Assembly (NCBI GenBank): GCA_947167515.1 | Contig: CAMVIM010000006.1 | Coordinates: 62,001-126,000 of the forward strand | DNA from: an uncultured Prevotellaceae bacterium | GTDB taxonomy: Bacteria; Bacteroidota; Bacteroidia; Bacteroidales; Bacteroidaceae | DNA: 64,000 bases | Direction of reading: 5' to 3' | Shown: piece by piece, positions 42,101 to 51,623 of the stretch | How the letters are laid out: each line of letters opens with the position of its first letter | Numbering within the stretch: the stretch's first letter is position 1 | Notes under the pieces: model-generated | The model's database searches: none | The model's input: the letters and a program-made list of their open reading frames with translations, nothing else | Told to the model about the DNA's origin: nothing | Made by a program: the position numbers and the translations under genes

Positions 42101-42406
42101 GTAAAGTTCCACACCGCAGTTGAGAGCGGTTTGTCCGCCGAACGCCAAGAGGATGCCTTGTGGTCGTTCCTTCTGAATCACTTTCTCTACGAAGAAGGGG
42201 GTGACGGGCAGAAAGTAAATCTTGTCGGCCACGCCTTCGGAGGTCTGCACTGTGGCAATATTGGGGTTGATGAGCACGGTCTCGATGCCCTCTTCCTTCA
42301 GGGCTTTCAGGGCTTGGCTGCCAGAGTAGTCGAACTCGCCTGCCTCACCAATCTTTAAGGCTCCAGAGCCTAAGAGAAGAACTTTTTGAATGCTTTTATC
42401 TATCAT
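39143..42406 (-). CDS. carB: Carbamoyl-phosphate synthase large subunit
   Basis: The 1087-residue protein begins MIDKSIQKVLLLGSGALKIG. It contains two homologous ATP-grasp halves, one making carboxyphosphate and the other phosphorylating carbamate. Each half starts with a GSGAxxIG motif (second copy VLGSGAYRIGSSVEFDWCGV). ATP-grasp text includes VEKSLKGWKEIEYEVVRD and VVSKFHEHNKEIEMDAVAKD. The C-terminal MGS-like allosteric domain follows (KQKADMLRAAQQLIEHGYQL). It supplies carbamoyl phosphate for arginine and pyrimidine synthesis. It begins 12 nt after carA, in the order glmS-carA-carB. Confidence 0.97.
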   Translation of the reverse strand: MIDKSIQKVLLLGSGALKIGEAGEFDYSGSQALKALKEEGIETVLINPNIATVQTSEGVADKIYFLPVTPFFVEKVIQKERPQGILLAFGGQTALNCGVELYQQHILEKYNVKVLGTPVQAIIDTEDRELFVKKLDEIDVKTIKSHACETIEEARQAASDLGYPVIIRAAYALGGLGSGFCDNEEELNKLAEKAFSFSPQVLVEKSLKGWKEIEYEVVRDRFDNCITVCNMENFDPLGIHTGESIVIAPSQTLTNSEYHKLRALAIKIIRHIGIVGECNVQYAFDPESEDYRVIEVNARLSRSSALASKATGYPLAFVAAKLGLGYGLFDLKNSVTKTTSAFFEPALDYVVCKIPRWDLGKFRGVDRELGSSMKSVGEVMAIGRTFEEAIQKGLRMIGQGLHGFVGNHELEIDDVDAALKAPTDKRVLVVEKALHMGYTVEQIHALTKIDKWFLYKLQNILNTYVELQQAGAIQHVSKDLMLRAKVQGFTDFQISRAVGLEALIDPEIATKLVRELRKQMGILPSVKQIDTLAAEYPAQTNYLYLTYQGCGSVCSDAITTKQTSHDITYENDRRSIIVLGSGAYRIGSSVEFDWCGVQALNTIRKNGYRSVMINYNPETVSTDYDMCDRLYFDELTFERVMDIIELENPHGVIVSTGGQIPNNLAMRLDSERVPILGTSAKSIDNAEDRDKFSAMCDRIGVDQPAWAALTSMDDINQFIEKVGFPVLVRPSYVLSGAAMNVCSNQEELERFLQLAANISKKHPVVVSKFHEHNKEIEMDAVAKDGEIIAYAISEHIEFAGVHSGDATIQFPPQKIYIETVRQIKKVSKKIAKELNISGPFNIQFLAEQNHLRVIECNLRASRSFPFVSKVLKLNLIELATKIMLGLPFERPEKNLFDLDYVGIKASQFSFNRLQKADPVLGVDMASTGEVGCIGDDTASALLCAMLSVGHRIPKKGVLLSTGPGKQKADMLRAAQQLIEHGYQLYATGGTSRYLAENGITNTLVHWPSEEGQQPQALDLLHSHDIDMVVNVPKNLSVGELTNGYKIRRAAIDLNIPLITNSRLASAFINAFCTKSLDDIEIKAWSEF

Positions 42407-42418
42407 CGTCTTGAAGTC

Positions 42419-43519
42419 TTAAAGGAGTTTGACAAAATCATCGAACAGGAATTCCGTATCGACAGGACCGCTGGCGGCTTCGGGGTGAAACTGTGCTGAG
42501 AACCACGGGAAGTGCTTGTGGCGGATGCCTTCATTAGAGCCGTCGTTCATGTTGATGAAGAGGGGTTCCCAATCCGATGGTAGGGTAGTGCTGTCAACGG
42601 CATAACCATGATTCTGCGAAGTAATGAAGCAGCGGTTGGTGCCCACTTGCTGCACAGGTTGGTTGTGCGAACGATGCCCGTATTTCAGTTTGTAGATGGT
42701 GGCACCTGCTGCCTTGGAGAGAAGTTGGTTGCCCATGCAAATGCCCATGCATGGACGCGCCTTGCCACCCTTGTCTGCTTTGGCTTTTTCGGTAGCCAAG
42801 AACTTCTTGATGTGGGTGACTGTATCGACTGCGGTATCAGGATCGCCAGGGCCGTTGGCGAGAAAGAGGCCGTCGAAGTCAAGCGTGTTGAAGTCATAGT
42901 TCCATGGAACTCTAATGACTTCAACGCCACGCTTGAGGAGGCATCTGATGATGTTGTTTTTTACGCCACAATCGACGAGAACAACTTTTTTGTCCTTTCC
43001 TTCACCATAGCGAATCACTTCCTTGCAGGAGACTTGGGCGATGTAGTTCACTCCCTCGTATTGTGCAGAAGGGATATTGTCGGGTTGGTCGTCGAAGAGA
43101 ATCTTTCCCATCATGACACCATGCTCGCGCAGAATCTTGGTGAGTTGGCGAGTGTCGATGCCTGTGATGCCTGGCACTTGTTCACGTTTCAGCCAATTGG
43201 CAAGGCTCTCTTTGGCGTTCCAGTGGGAGAACTCGGTGCTGTAGTCGCTCACGATGATGGCACCGGCATGAATCTTCTCACTCTCCATGAAGGTGGCAAT
43301 GCCATTCGCTTCGATGCTGAAAGGAGGCACGCCATAATTGCCGACAAGAGGGTAGGTGAGTGCCATGAGTTGACCTGCATAGGAAGGGTCTGTCAGGCTC
43401 TCAGGATAACCCATCATGGCAGTATTGAAGACGACTTCTCCCGCTACAGGTTTCTCATATCCAAATGATTGTCCACGGAACGCGGTGCCGTCTTCCAAAA
43501 GAAGTGTTACGTCTTTCAT
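42419..43519 (-). CDS. carA: Carbamoyl-phosphate synthase small (glutaminase) subunit
   Basis: The 366-residue protein begins MKDVTLLLEDGTAFRGQSFG, typical of CarA. Its class-I glutamine amidotransferase domain has the nucleophile elbow GICMGNQLL and the C-terminal FHPEAASGP carrying the His-Glu pair. It hydrolyses glutamine and passes ammonia to CarB. The GxDTRxLTKxLRExG block (GIDTRQLTKILREHG) is intact. It lies 17 nt after glmS and 12 nt before carB, so one transcript is likely. Confidence 0.97.
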   Translation of the reverse strand: MKDVTLLLEDGTAFRGQSFGYEKPVAGEVVFNTAMMGYPESLTDPSYAGQLMALTYPLVGNYGVPPFSIEANGIATFMESEKIHAGAIIVSDYSTEFSHWNAKESLANWLKREQVPGITGIDTRQLTKILREHGVMMGKILFDDQPDNIPSAQYEGVNYIAQVSCKEVIRYGEGKDKKVVLVDCGVKNNIIRCLLKRGVEVIRVPWNYDFNTLDFDGLFLANGPGDPDTAVDTVTHIKKFLATEKAKADKGGKARPCMGICMGNQLLSKAAGATIYKLKYGHRSHNQPVQQVGTNRCFITSQNHGYAVDSTTLPSDWEPLFINMNDGSNEGIRHKHFPWFSAQFHPEAASGPVDTEFLFDDFVKLL

Positions 43520-43536
43520 TTATCTGTGTTTGTTTT

Positions 43537-45381
43537 TTATTCGACTGTGACCGATTTAGCCAAGTTGCGCGGTTGGTCCACATCCTTTCCTTTTGCTACA
43601 GCAATGTAGTAGGCCAGCATCTGCAAGGGGATGGATGCCAGGAGCGGTTCGAGGCATTCTTCGGTGTGGGGCAGTTCGATGACGCTGTCTGCCATCTTGC
43701 GGATGGTTTCGTCGCCTTCGCTTACGATGGCAATGACACGTGCCTTTCTGGCCTTGATTTCCTGAATGTTGCTGACCACTTTCTCGTAGAGCACGTTTCG
43801 GGTGGCCACCACCACTACGGGCATCTCGTCGTCAATCAGAGCGATGGGGCCGTGTTTCATCTCGGCAGCAGGATAACCTTCGGCATGGATGTAGGAGATT
43901 TCTTTCAGTTTCAGTGCACCCTCCAGAGCCACGGGGTAGTTGTAGCCACGACCCAGATAGAGGAAGTTGTGGGCGTAGGTGAAGATGCGGCTGATGTCCT
44001 TGATGGCATCTCCCTGTTTGAGCAGTTCTTCCATCTTTTCGGGGATGGCATTCAGTTCTGTCAACACTTTGGAATAGCGCACATTGTCGATGGTGCCGCG
44101 TTCCTTGCCCAAAGCCAGCGCCAGCATGGTGAGCACGGTCACTTGACCCGTGAAGGCCTTTGTGGATGCTACGCCAATTTCTGGCCCCACGTGGATGTAG
44201 GAACCCGTGTTGGTGGCACGAGGAATGGAGGAACCAATGGCGTTGCAGATTCCATAGATGAAGGCACCTTTTGATTTGGCCAGTTCGATGGCTGCCAAGG
44301 TGTCGGCTGTTTCGCCCGACTGGCTGATGGCAATCACCACGTCTTGTTCGTTGATGACGGGTTTGCTATATCGGAACTCTGAAGCATACTCCACTTCGAC
44401 AGGAATCTGGCAGAAGTCCTCAATCAGTTGCTTGCCAATCAGCCCGGCATGCCATGAGGTTCCGCATGCTACGATGATGATGCGGCGAGGATTGATGAGG
44501 TGCTTCCGATAGTCGATGATGGCAGAAAGTGTGACATTGTTGGCTTCGACATTCACGCGTCCCCTCATGCAGTCTTTCAGACAATCGGGCTGCTCAAAGA
44601 TTTCCTTCAGCATGAAGTGAGGGAAACCGCCTTTCTCAATCTGAGCCAAATTGAGGTCAACCTTCGTCACCTCATGCTCCATCTTCTCGTTGTTGAAATC
44701 GACCACTTCCACATCTTTCCCACGGCGAATCACGGCGATGTCCTTGTCGTCCAGATAAATGACCTTATCGGTGTATTCGATGATGGGGCTTGCGTCAGAA
44801 CCAAGAAAGAACTCTTCCTCGCCGATGCCCACCACCAGCGGACTACTCTTTCTGGCGGCTATAATCTGGTCGGGGTCGTTCTTGTCGAGAATGGCGATGG
44901 CGTAAGCACCAATGACGGAGCGCAGGGCGATACGCACGGCTGTGAGCAAATCCACGTTTTTCTTCGTGCGTACATATTCTATCAGTTGCACCAGCACTTC
45001 GGTGTCGGTGTTGCTCTTAAATTCGATGCCTTTCTCCTGCAACTGCTTCTTCAGCACAGCATAGTTTTCAATGATGCCGTTGTGGATGATGGCCAGATTT
45101 CCCGTGAAAGAAATGTGTGGGTGCGCATTGGTGGAGTTTGGCTCTCCGTGCGTGGCCCATCGTGTGTGGGCAATGCCGACCGTTCCAGTCGTGTCTTTGT
45201 CAGATGAAAAGTTCTCCAGGTCGGCCACCTTGCCCTTGGTCTTATACACTCTCAAATCACCATCTTTTGTCAGCAGGGCAACTCCGGCACTGTCATAGCC
45301 TCTATATTCCAATCTCTTGAGTCCCTTAATCAGAACGGGGTAAGCATTACGCTTGCCTAAATAACCAACGATTCCACACAT
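43537..45381 (-). CDS. glmS: Glutamine--fructose-6-phosphate transaminase (isomerizing)
   Basis: GlmS makes glucosamine-6-phosphate for peptidoglycan and LPS. The 614-residue protein starts MCGIVGYLGKRNAYPVLIKG, with Cys2 as nucleophile after Met removal. It has glutaminase motifs RWATHGEP and HNGIIENY. Two SIS sugar-isomerase domains follow (CGTSWHAGLIGKQ, SQSGETADTLAA, YAHNFLYLGRGYNYPVA) and the C-terminus is DVDQPRNLAKSVTVE. No glmS ribozyme is visible upstream, as expected outside Firmicutes. It heads the glmS-carA-carB cluster, linking amino-sugar and carbamoyl-phosphate synthesis through shared glutamine use. Confidence 0.97.
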   Translation of the reverse strand: MCGIVGYLGKRNAYPVLIKGLKRLEYRGYDSAGVALLTKDGDLRVYKTKGKVADLENFSSDKDTTGTVGIAHTRWATHGEPNSTNAHPHISFTGNLAIIHNGIIENYAVLKKQLQEKGIEFKSNTDTEVLVQLIEYVRTKKNVDLLTAVRIALRSVIGAYAIAILDKNDPDQIIAARKSSPLVVGIGEEEFFLGSDASPIIEYTDKVIYLDDKDIAVIRRGKDVEVVDFNNEKMEHEVTKVDLNLAQIEKGGFPHFMLKEIFEQPDCLKDCMRGRVNVEANNVTLSAIIDYRKHLINPRRIIIVACGTSWHAGLIGKQLIEDFCQIPVEVEYASEFRYSKPVINEQDVVIAISQSGETADTLAAIELAKSKGAFIYGICNAIGSSIPRATNTGSYIHVGPEIGVASTKAFTGQVTVLTMLALALGKERGTIDNVRYSKVLTELNAIPEKMEELLKQGDAIKDISRIFTYAHNFLYLGRGYNYPVALEGALKLKEISYIHAEGYPAAEMKHGPIALIDDEMPVVVVATRNVLYEKVVSNIQEIKARKARVIAIVSEGDETIRKMADSVIELPHTEECLEPLLASIPLQMLAYYIAVAKGKDVDQPRNLAKSVTVE

Positions 45382-45407
45382 AATTGTAGTCTTTTATTTT
45401 GTTGGTG

Positions 45408-45415
45408 CAAAGGTA
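45408..45415 (-). promoter_or_regulatory. -7 box (TACCTTTG) of the glmS-carA-carB cluster
   Basis: TAnnTTTG match 26 nt before the glmS ATG; ATTG lies near the -33 distance. Confidence 0.55.
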
Positions 45416-45470
45416 CGGATTTATTCTCTTTTTATTACAATAAAGCAAAGTTTTTTCAATATTTGAAAGT

Positions 45471-45508
45471 AAAAAAGCGGTTTCGATGACGAAATGTCAC
45501 GAAACCGC
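45471..45508 (-). terminator. Intrinsic terminator of htpG
   Basis: GCGGTTTCG (45477-45485) pairs with CGAAACCGC (45500-45508), with an inner TGAC/GTCA. On the minus strand it is followed by six T. Confidence 0.9.
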
Positions 45509-45551
45509 TCGTTTTTATTTTATCTTTTTTATTTAACAAGTTCGATGTTTC

Positions 45552-47408
45552 TTAGATAAGCTCGATGCTACGCTTTACGAACTTGTTGAGTGCCTCGCCA
45601 CGGAGCAGACCGTTCTGCAGGAGTGCCAGGTCTATGAGCTGGCTGACCACTTCTGCCTTAGCATCTTTGATATTGGCCTTGATGAGCGGGTGGTCGGTGT
45701 TGAGCACGAGGTTAAGCATCGTGGGCATTTCGCCATAGAAGGCCATGCCGGGTTGCAGACGTGACATGTCTTTCATGCGGCGCATGTATTCGCTTTGGGT
45801 CATGATGACAGGGGCTGCGGTTTCACCGAGGGCTTGTGGCTCCACGTTGAACTCGATTTTGTCAATCTTCGGCAGAGCGTTCTTGAAGGTTTCGGTGAGT
45901 GACTTCTTGTCATCCTCTGGCAGTTCTTCCTTCTTTTCATCACTCTTCACGATGAGTTTATCGACCACATCGGAATCGACGCGGGTGAATCTGCTCTTCT
46001 CAAACTTCTCCTCATAGAGGTTGCACATGGCAGGGTCGAGTTGACCGTCCATCAGCAGCACATTGTAGCCCTTCGCATTGGCTGCATCGATGTAGCTGTA
46101 CTGGTCGTCCTTGTTGTTGGCGTAGAGGTAGATGAGGTTGCCGTCCTTGTCGGTCTGCTCACCCTTGATGAGGGTCTGATATTCCTCGAAAGTGTAGAAC
46201 TTACCTTCGGTGTCCTTCAGCAGGGCGAAGGCTTTGGCCTTGTCGTAAAAGTCGCTCTCGCTGAGCATGCCGTAGTTGATGAAGATCTTGATGTCATCCC
46301 ACTTTTCCTCAAACTGCTTGCGGTCGTTCTTGAAGATGGAAGCGAGGCGGTCGCTCACCTTCTTGGAGATGTAGGTGGAAATCTTCTTCACGTTCGAGTC
46401 GCTCTGCAAGTAACTGCGGCTCACGTTCAGTGGAATGTCTGGCGAGTCTATCACACCGTGCAGGAGGGTCATGAAGTCGGGCACGATGCCTTCCACATTG
46501 TCGGTCACGAACACTTGGTTGCAGTAGAGGTTAATCTTGTTCTTCTGAATGTCGAGGTTCGACTTCACCTTGGGGAAGTAGAGAATACCCGTGAGGTTGA
46601 AGGGATAATCCACGTTGAGGTGAATCCAGAACAGTGGCTCATCGCTCATTGGGTAGAGTTTCTTGTAGAACTCCTTGTAGTCCTCGTCTTTCAGTTCGCT
46701 GGGCTTGCGTGTCCAGAGTGGGGTGGTGTCGTTGATGACATCGTCCTCGTCGGTCTCCACGCTCTTTTTCTCCTTGTCGTCCCACTTAGTCTTCTTGCCG
46801 AATGCGACGGGCACGGGAAGGAATCGGCAGTATTTGTTGAGCAACTCGCTCACTTTGTACTTCTCGAGAAAGTCCTTGCAGTCATCGTCGATGTACATCA
46901 CGATGTCTGTACCACGGTCGGTCTTCTCTGCATCTTCGATGGTGAAAGATGGGCTGCCGTCACAACTCCACTTGACGGCCTTGGAGCCTTCCTGCCAACT
47001 CTTTGTGATGATTTCCACCTTCTTGCTCACCATGAAGGCTGAGTAGAAGCCTAAGCCGAAGTGGCCGATGATGGCGTTGGCATCCTCCTTATACTTGTCG
47101 AGAAAGTCGTTGGCTCCCGAGAAGGCTATCTGATTGATGTATTTGTCAATCTCTTCTTCAGTCATGCCGATACCACGGTCGCTCACGGTCAGGGTGCCCT
47201 TGTCCTTGTCGATGCTGACGTGTACGGTCAAGTCGCCAGCCTCTTCCTTCAACTCGCCCTTGCTGGCAAGAGTCTTCAACTTCTGCGTGGCATCAACGGC
47301 GTTACTTACGATTTCACGGATGAAGATGTCATGGTCACTATAGAGAAACTTTTTGATGACGGGGAAGATGTTCTCGGTCGTAACCCCGATGTTGCCTTGT
47401 TGAGCCAT
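45552..47408 (-). CDS. htpG: Molecular chaperone HtpG (Hsp90)
   Basis: Counted from ATG 47408 (MAQQGNIGVTTENIFPVIKK) the protein has 618 residues. The N-terminal GHKL ATPase shows DIFIREIVSNAVDATQKL, DRGIGMTEEEI and a glycine-rich lid (IGHFGLGFYSAFMV). The middle domain has GVIDSPDIPLNVSRSYLQSD, followed by a C-terminal dimerisation part. The frame is open 46 codons further upstream, but that part runs through the clpC terminator region, so it is rejected. HtpG helps refold client proteins under stress and sits next to clpC. Confidence 0.95.
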   Translation of the reverse strand: MAQQGNIGVTTENIFPVIKKFLYSDHDIFIREIVSNAVDATQKLKTLASKGELKEEAGDLTVHVSIDKDKGTLTVSDRGIGMTEEEIDKYINQIAFSGANDFLDKYKEDANAIIGHFGLGFYSAFMVSKKVEIITKSWQEGSKAVKWSCDGSPSFTIEDAEKTDRGTDIVMYIDDDCKDFLEKYKVSELLNKYCRFLPVPVAFGKKTKWDDKEKKSVETDEDDVINDTTPLWTRKPSELKDEDYKEFYKKLYPMSDEPLFWIHLNVDYPFNLTGILYFPKVKSNLDIQKNKINLYCNQVFVTDNVEGIVPDFMTLLHGVIDSPDIPLNVSRSYLQSDSNVKKISTYISKKVSDRLASIFKNDRKQFEEKWDDIKIFINYGMLSESDFYDKAKAFALLKDTEGKFYTFEEYQTLIKGEQTDKDGNLIYLYANNKDDQYSYIDAANAKGYNVLLMDGQLDPAMCNLYEEKFEKSRFTRVDSDVVDKLIVKSDEKKEELPEDDKKSLTETFKNALPKIDKIEFNVEPQALGETAAPVIMTQSEYMRRMKDMSRLQPGMAFYGEMPTMLNLVLNTDHPLIKANIKDAKAEVVSQLIDLALLQNGLLRGEALNKFVKRSIELI

Positions 47409-47463
47409 ATCTTTGTTGTTTAGTTTGTTTTTTGAAAGTTGTTTCCGAGTTTTGTATGTGGGC

Positions 47464-47496
47464 AAAAAAAATGCCAGCCACTTTCGTGACTGACAT
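47464..47496 (-). terminator. Intrinsic terminator of clpC
   Basis: The stem formed by 47471-47481 and 47486-47496 has a GAAA loop on the minus strand and is followed by eight T. It lies 21 nt after the clpC stop. Confidence 0.85.
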
Positions 47497-47517
47497 TTTG
47501 TCGGTGTTGTGGGGCAC

Positions 47518-50058
47518 TTATTTCTTCTCAATGACAATCTTGTCACCTTTCAGTGCTGCCAAGATGGTGTCGCCCTCGTGTACTTGCTCTTCCACGATGA
47601 GTTCGCTGATGCCGTCTTCCAGATGCTGCTGGATGGCACGGCGCAGTGGGCGGGCGCCAAACTGCTTGTCGTAACCTTTTTCGGCAATGAACCGCTGGGC
47701 TTCGTCGGTGATTTCAAGGGTCATGCCAAGGTCTTCGATGCGCTTATACAGGCCTCGGAGCTCGATGCCGATGATTTGCAGGATGGCGTCGAGTTCCAGC
47801 TGGTCGAAGGTGATGATTTCGTCGATGCGGTTCAGGAACTCTGGCGAGAACTGCTTGTTGAGGGCTTTCTGGATGACGGAACGGCTCACTTCCTTGTCAT
47901 CCATTCCGACCATTGCGGAGAAACCGACGCCACGGCCAAACTCTTTCAGCTGGCGTGTGCCCACATTGCTGGTCATGATGATGACAGTGTTGCGGAAATC
48001 TATTGTTCTGCCCTGCGTATCGGTCAGACGGCCGTCATCCATCACCTGCAGCAGCAGGTTGAACACGTCAGAGTGCGCCTTCTCGATTTCGTCGAGAAGA
48101 ACGATGGAGTAGGGCTTGCGGCGCACTTTCTCGGTCAGCATACCCCCTTCTTCGTAGCCTACATATCCTGGAGGCGCACCGACCAGTCGGCTGACGGTGA
48201 ACTTCTCCATGTATTCGCTCATGTCGATGCGGATAAGGGCATCGGTGGAGCCAAACATGTGTTCGGCCAGTTTTTTTGCGAGGTAGGTTTTGCCTACACC
48301 TGTAGGTCCCAAGAACATGAAGGTACCAATGGGGCGGCTGGGGTCTTTCAGCCCAACACGGCTGCGCTGGATGGCATTGACCAGTTTGTCAACGGCTGTA
48401 TCCTGAGCAATGACATTGCTTTTCAGTTCTTGGCGCATGCCCTTCATGCGGATGCCTTCAGCATTAGCCATCTTGTTCACAGGTATGCCTGTCATCATTG
48501 AAACCGTCTGTGCCACAGCTTCTTCTGTCACTTTCTGCCGCTTATCCACAAGTGTGGCCTCCCATTGCTTCTTCATCCGTTCCAGTTCGTCACTTGCAGT
48601 CTTTGCGCGGTCGCGATAGGTGCCAGCCAATGCGTAGTTCTCGTCTTTGACGGCATTTTCTTTCTGTTTGTTCAGATTGACCACTTCTAGCTCCTTGTCC
48701 TCAATCTCTTTCGGCACACTGATGTTCTTGATGCGGACACGGCTGCCCACCTCGTCCAGCACGTCGATGGCCTTGTCGGGGAAGCTGCGGTCGGTCACGT
48801 ATCGTTCTGTCAGTTTAACACAGGCCTTCAAGGCTTCGTCGGTGTAGCAGACGTTGTGATGCTCTTCGTAGCGGTCTTTGATATTGTTCAAGATGGTCAG
48901 CGTTTCCTCGGGAGTGGTCTGTTCCACTATCACCTTCTGGAAACGGCGTTCGAGTGCGCCATCCTTTTCAATGCTCTTTCGGTATTCATCGAGTGTGGTG
49001 GCACCGATGCACTGCAACTCGCCTCGTGCCAAAGCTGGCTTCATCATGTTGGCAGCATCCATCTGACCTGCCTGATTGCCTGCACCGACGAGGGTGTGTA
49101 TTTCATCAATGAAAACGATGATGTCGGGGTTGGAGCGCAGTTCGTTGATGATGCTGCGCATACGTTCCTCAAACTGGCCGCGATATTTCGTCCCAGCTAC
49201 CACACTTGACATGTCGAGGCTGACAATGCGCTTGCCAAACAGCACCCGTGCCACCTTGCGCTCGTTGATGCGCATGGCCAAACCCTCCACGATTGCACTC
49301 TTGCCCACGCCTGGCTCACCAATCAGCACGGGGTTGTTCTTCTTTCGGCGTGAAAGAATCTGTGCCAATCGTTCTATCTCCGTCTCACGACCCACCACGG
49401 GGTCGAGCTTGCCCTCACTGGCTGCACGGGTCAGGTCGAAGCCAAACTTGTCGATGGCAGGCGTGTCGGTATTGCCTTTTTTCGTTGTCTTTGAAGTGGT
49501 GGCATTGCTGGCATTGGCAGATGCACTGCCGCCCAAGGAGTTGCTGCCCGATGATGGAGGCGGCGTGTTCTCTTCGTCCTCGTCCTCCTCGTCGAAATCC
49601 ACGCTGTTCTCTATCTGAGTGGCAGCTGGTTGTGTAGTTAACGAGTCGTAGAGGTCCTTGTAAGTGACATCGCAGTCGTTCAGGATTCTTGCCACCAAGT
49701 TGTCGTGTTGTTTCAGCATGGCCAGCAGCATGTGCTCGGCATCGCTCTCCTCGCTCTTGAGCAGACGAGCCTCCAGCACCGTCAGGCGCATGATGGTGGT
49801 TGATTTCTGATTCAGCGTGATGTCGGTCGATAGCAGTCTTACGCCTTCGTCCCTCACCGAACGCTCCAGCACTTCTTTCACGGATGACAAGTTGACATAG
49901 AACTTCCGTTTCAGCAAATCGACTGCACGGCTCTCTCCATCACGGATTATCCCCAACATCAAGTGTTCTGGACCGATGTAGTCATTGTTGAGCCTCAACG
50001 CCTCTTCTTTGCTGTAACCAAGAATTCTTGTTACTCTTTCGGAATATTTATAGTTCAT
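47518..50058 (-). CDS. clpC: ATP-dependent Clp protease ATP-binding subunit ClpC
   Basis: Counted from ATG 50058 ([20 protein letters not shown]) the protein has 846 residues. It has two N-terminal Clp repeats ([30 protein letters not shown]). Two AAA+ modules follow, with Walker A GEPGVGKS and GPTGVGKT and Walker [15 protein letters not shown] middle coiled coil lies between them, and the C-terminal D2-small domain includes [13 protein letters not shown]. It unfolds substrates for ClpP. A Ser/Asn/acidic low-complexity linker at about 155-200 is unusually long. The frame could start 12 codons earlier, but the MNYK start fits the family. Confidence 0.95.
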   Translation of the reverse strand: MNYKYSERVTRILGYSKEEALRLNNDYIGPEHLMLGIIRDGESRAVDLLKRKFYVNLSSVKEVLERSVRDEGVRLLSTDITLNQKSTTIMRLTVLEARLLKSEESDAEHMLLAMLKQHDNLVARILNDCDVTYKDLYDSLTTQPAATQIENSVDFDEEDEDEENTPPPSSGSNSLGGSASANASNATTSKTTKKGNTDTPAIDKFGFDLTRAASEGKLDPVVGRETEIERLAQILSRRKKNNPVLIGEPGVGKSAIVEGLAMRINERKVARVLFGKRIVSLDMSSVVAGTKYRGQFEERMRSIINELRSNPDIIVFIDEIHTLVGAGNQAGQMDAANMMKPALARGELQCIGATTLDEYRKSIEKDGALERRFQKVIVEQTTPEETLTILNNIKDRYEEHHNVCYTDEALKACVKLTERYVTDRSFPDKAIDVLDEVGSRVRIKNISVPKEIEDKELEVVNLNKQKENAVKDENYALAGTYRDRAKTASDELERMKKQWEATLVDKRQKVTEEAVAQTVSMMTGIPVNKMANAEGIRMKGMRQELKSNVIAQDTAVDKLVNAIQRSRVGLKDPSRPIGTFMFLGPTGVGKTYLAKKLAEHMFGSTDALIRIDMSEYMEKFTVSRLVGAPPGYVGYEEGGMLTEKVRRKPYSIVLLDEIEKAHSDVFNLLLQVMDDGRLTDTQGRTIDFRNTVIIMTSNVGTRQLKEFGRGVGFSAMVGMDDKEVSRSVIQKALNKQFSPEFLNRIDEIITFDQLELDAILQIIGIELRGLYKRIEDLGMTLEITDEAQRFIAEKGYDKQFGARPLRRAIQQHLEDGISELIVEEQVHEGDTILAALKGDKIVIEKK

Positions 50059-50148
50059 TTTTACGGAAAAATCGTTTAACTTGTGGGGTGACATAGCAAG
50101 ATGATGTCATGCCCCTTTATCATCATGACAAACAAGATGCCGAAAAAC

Positions 50149-51447
50149 TCATTTCAGCCACTTTGTCAGTCTGTTGATGATGTCCTTCCTCATATCGTCG
50201 GGCATGGTGTTGATGCGTGTCGTGTGGCTGCCCCGTGGCTGCACATACACACGCATATTCTCCTTCTTCTTGCAGTTGAGCCATGTACACACACCGCTGG
50301 AACTCCACGGGTCAATCTCTCCATATATAAATATATGTGTAGGGTCTTCCTCCTTGAGGAACTTCACGGTGCGCTTGTAGAGGGTGGGGTCGAAGTCGTA
50401 GTGGCGCAGGCTGTCGGGCAGCATGATTTGTTTCAGATAGCCCTTGGTGCTCTTCAGCGATGTCCACTTCTTGATGGGCTTGAGCGAATAGCCGTAGTAG
50501 CCCAACTCCTTGATGGCCTGCACGTCGAAAGGCGCATATTGGTTCGGATAACTGAAATAGTCGGGACTTGCCACCTCCGTCAAGTTGCTGAACCACGTCG
50601 CGTTATCGGCATCGATTGATGGAATGGTGTTCACAGGAGTGCCCCATTGCCACAGGGCGAAGGGATATTCCAGCACACAATAGTCGTAGATGTCTTCTTC
50701 GGGCAAGTAAAACTGATAGTTGTGCTTGACGCAAAAATCATGGAAGAGGGGCATCAGTTCAGACTTGCGCTTCATCAGTTCCTGCATGGCTTTCTCTATC
50801 GTCTTACGTTCCTCTTTTGTGCCCACTTGCTTGGCAAGGAACTTCTCGTGGCGACCGTCCTCGATGGCGCGGTTGAGCGGTGCCACATAGCTGACACTGA
50901 CATCGACATCGTCGGGGTAGGTGGCTCGGTAGAACATCGTGGTTTGACCGCCCTTGCTGATGCCTGTGCTAATCCATTTGCCCGTGAAGAGATGTCCAAA
51001 CACCTGACGCACATGGTGATAGTCTGCCAGCGAATTATCTACGGTCATGTAGTCCCAGTTGGTGGGCACAGGAACGCTCTCCGCAAAATAGCGGTATTCG
51101 CACAAGATGACGTTGGCATCGAAGAGTCGGCTCAGTTCCTCCTCATAGTCTGGACGCAATCCATAGTAGGCAAAATAGCCTTCAGTCACGATGACCGTCG
51201 GCTTGTCCAAACCCTTCAAGCCCACGATGATGCGCTCACCGAAGGTGCCTTTTGAACAGGTCTTCCAATCGACCTGCTGCTCCAGTTTCATCACATACTT
51301 TTCCTGAAACCTTGTGCTTTCCAAAGGTTCCACCTTGCTCACACCCTCCAGTGCGCAGAGTTGGCGCATGAAAAGTGTCGAGTCGTTTTGTGCCGACAGG
51401 CAGAGGGCTACAAGCCCCATGATGAAGAAAAGTGTCGCTCTTTTCAT
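50149..51447 (-). CDS. Secreted serine peptidase, S28/S37 (PS-10) type
   Basis: Counted from ATG 51447 the protein has 432 residues with a signal peptide (MKRATLFFIMGLVALCLSAQ). It is an alpha/beta-hydrolase-like peptidase. The nucleophile elbow is GISKGGQTTMFYRATYPDDV, the acid is likely in YGEIDPWSSSGV, and the histidine in PRGSHTTRIN. It also has the family blocks VTEGYFAYYG and LCEYRYFAES. Such enzymes release tripeptides or cut after proline, so it probably helps this proteolytic gut or oral bacterium use peptides. It lies between proS and clpC as a separate unit. Confidence 0.85.
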   Translation of the reverse strand: MKRATLFFIMGLVALCLSAQNDSTLFMRQLCALEGVSKVEPLESTRFQEKYVMKLEQQVDWKTCSKGTFGERIIVGLKGLDKPTVIVTEGYFAYYGLRPDYEEELSRLFDANVILCEYRYFAESVPVPTNWDYMTVDNSLADYHHVRQVFGHLFTGKWISTGISKGGQTTMFYRATYPDDVDVSVSYVAPLNRAIEDGRHEKFLAKQVGTKEERKTIEKAMQELMKRKSELMPLFHDFCVKHNYQFYLPEEDIYDYCVLEYPFALWQWGTPVNTIPSIDADNATWFSNLTEVASPDYFSYPNQYAPFDVQAIKELGYYGYSLKPIKKWTSLKSTKGYLKQIMLPDSLRHYDFDPTLYKRTVKFLKEEDPTHIFIYGEIDPWSSSGVCTWLNCKKKENMRVYVQPRGSHTTRINTMPDDMRKDIINRLTKWLK

Positions 51448-51494
51448 TGTGCTTTTGCCCCTTGCGGGGATATGAAATGTTCGCATGAAGTGAA

Positions 51495-51586
51495 ACGTCG
51501 TGCAGATTATAAATGTAACGCCGTTCAATTCACATATTGTACGCCGTACAAATTAAATATGCAACGGCGTTGCGTATAGTGTCGGA
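51495..51586. repeat. Four 23-bp-period units after proS
   Basis: Units start at 51495 (ACGTCGTGCAGATTATAAAT), 51518 (ACGCCGTTCAATTCACATAT), 51541 (ACGCCGTACAAATTAAATAT) and 51564 (ACGGCGTTGCG), an exact 23-nt step. AACGCCGTT (51517-51525) and AACGGCGTT (51563-51571) form an inverted pair around the near-palindrome GTACGCCGTAC. Confidence 0.8.
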
Positions 51587-51610
51587 GTGGCGCATTGCTT
51601 TCTCCGACAC
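51579..51610 (-). terminator. Stem-loop after proS
   Basis: GTGTCGGAG (51579-51587) pairs perfectly with CTCCGACAC (51602-51610), 14 nt after the proS stop. There is no T-run, so it may end transcription weakly or protect the 3' end. Confidence 0.6.
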
Positions 51611-51623
51611 TTCCGCTTTGTCA

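Noticed and set aside
40712-42358. 548-codon open frame antisense to carB
   Set aside because: It mirrors the codon pattern of carB and has no recognisable protein motif.
45382-45470. glmS ribozyme or other riboswitch upstream of glmS
   Set aside because: The leader is about 20-30 nt from the promoter box; there is no room or structure for one.
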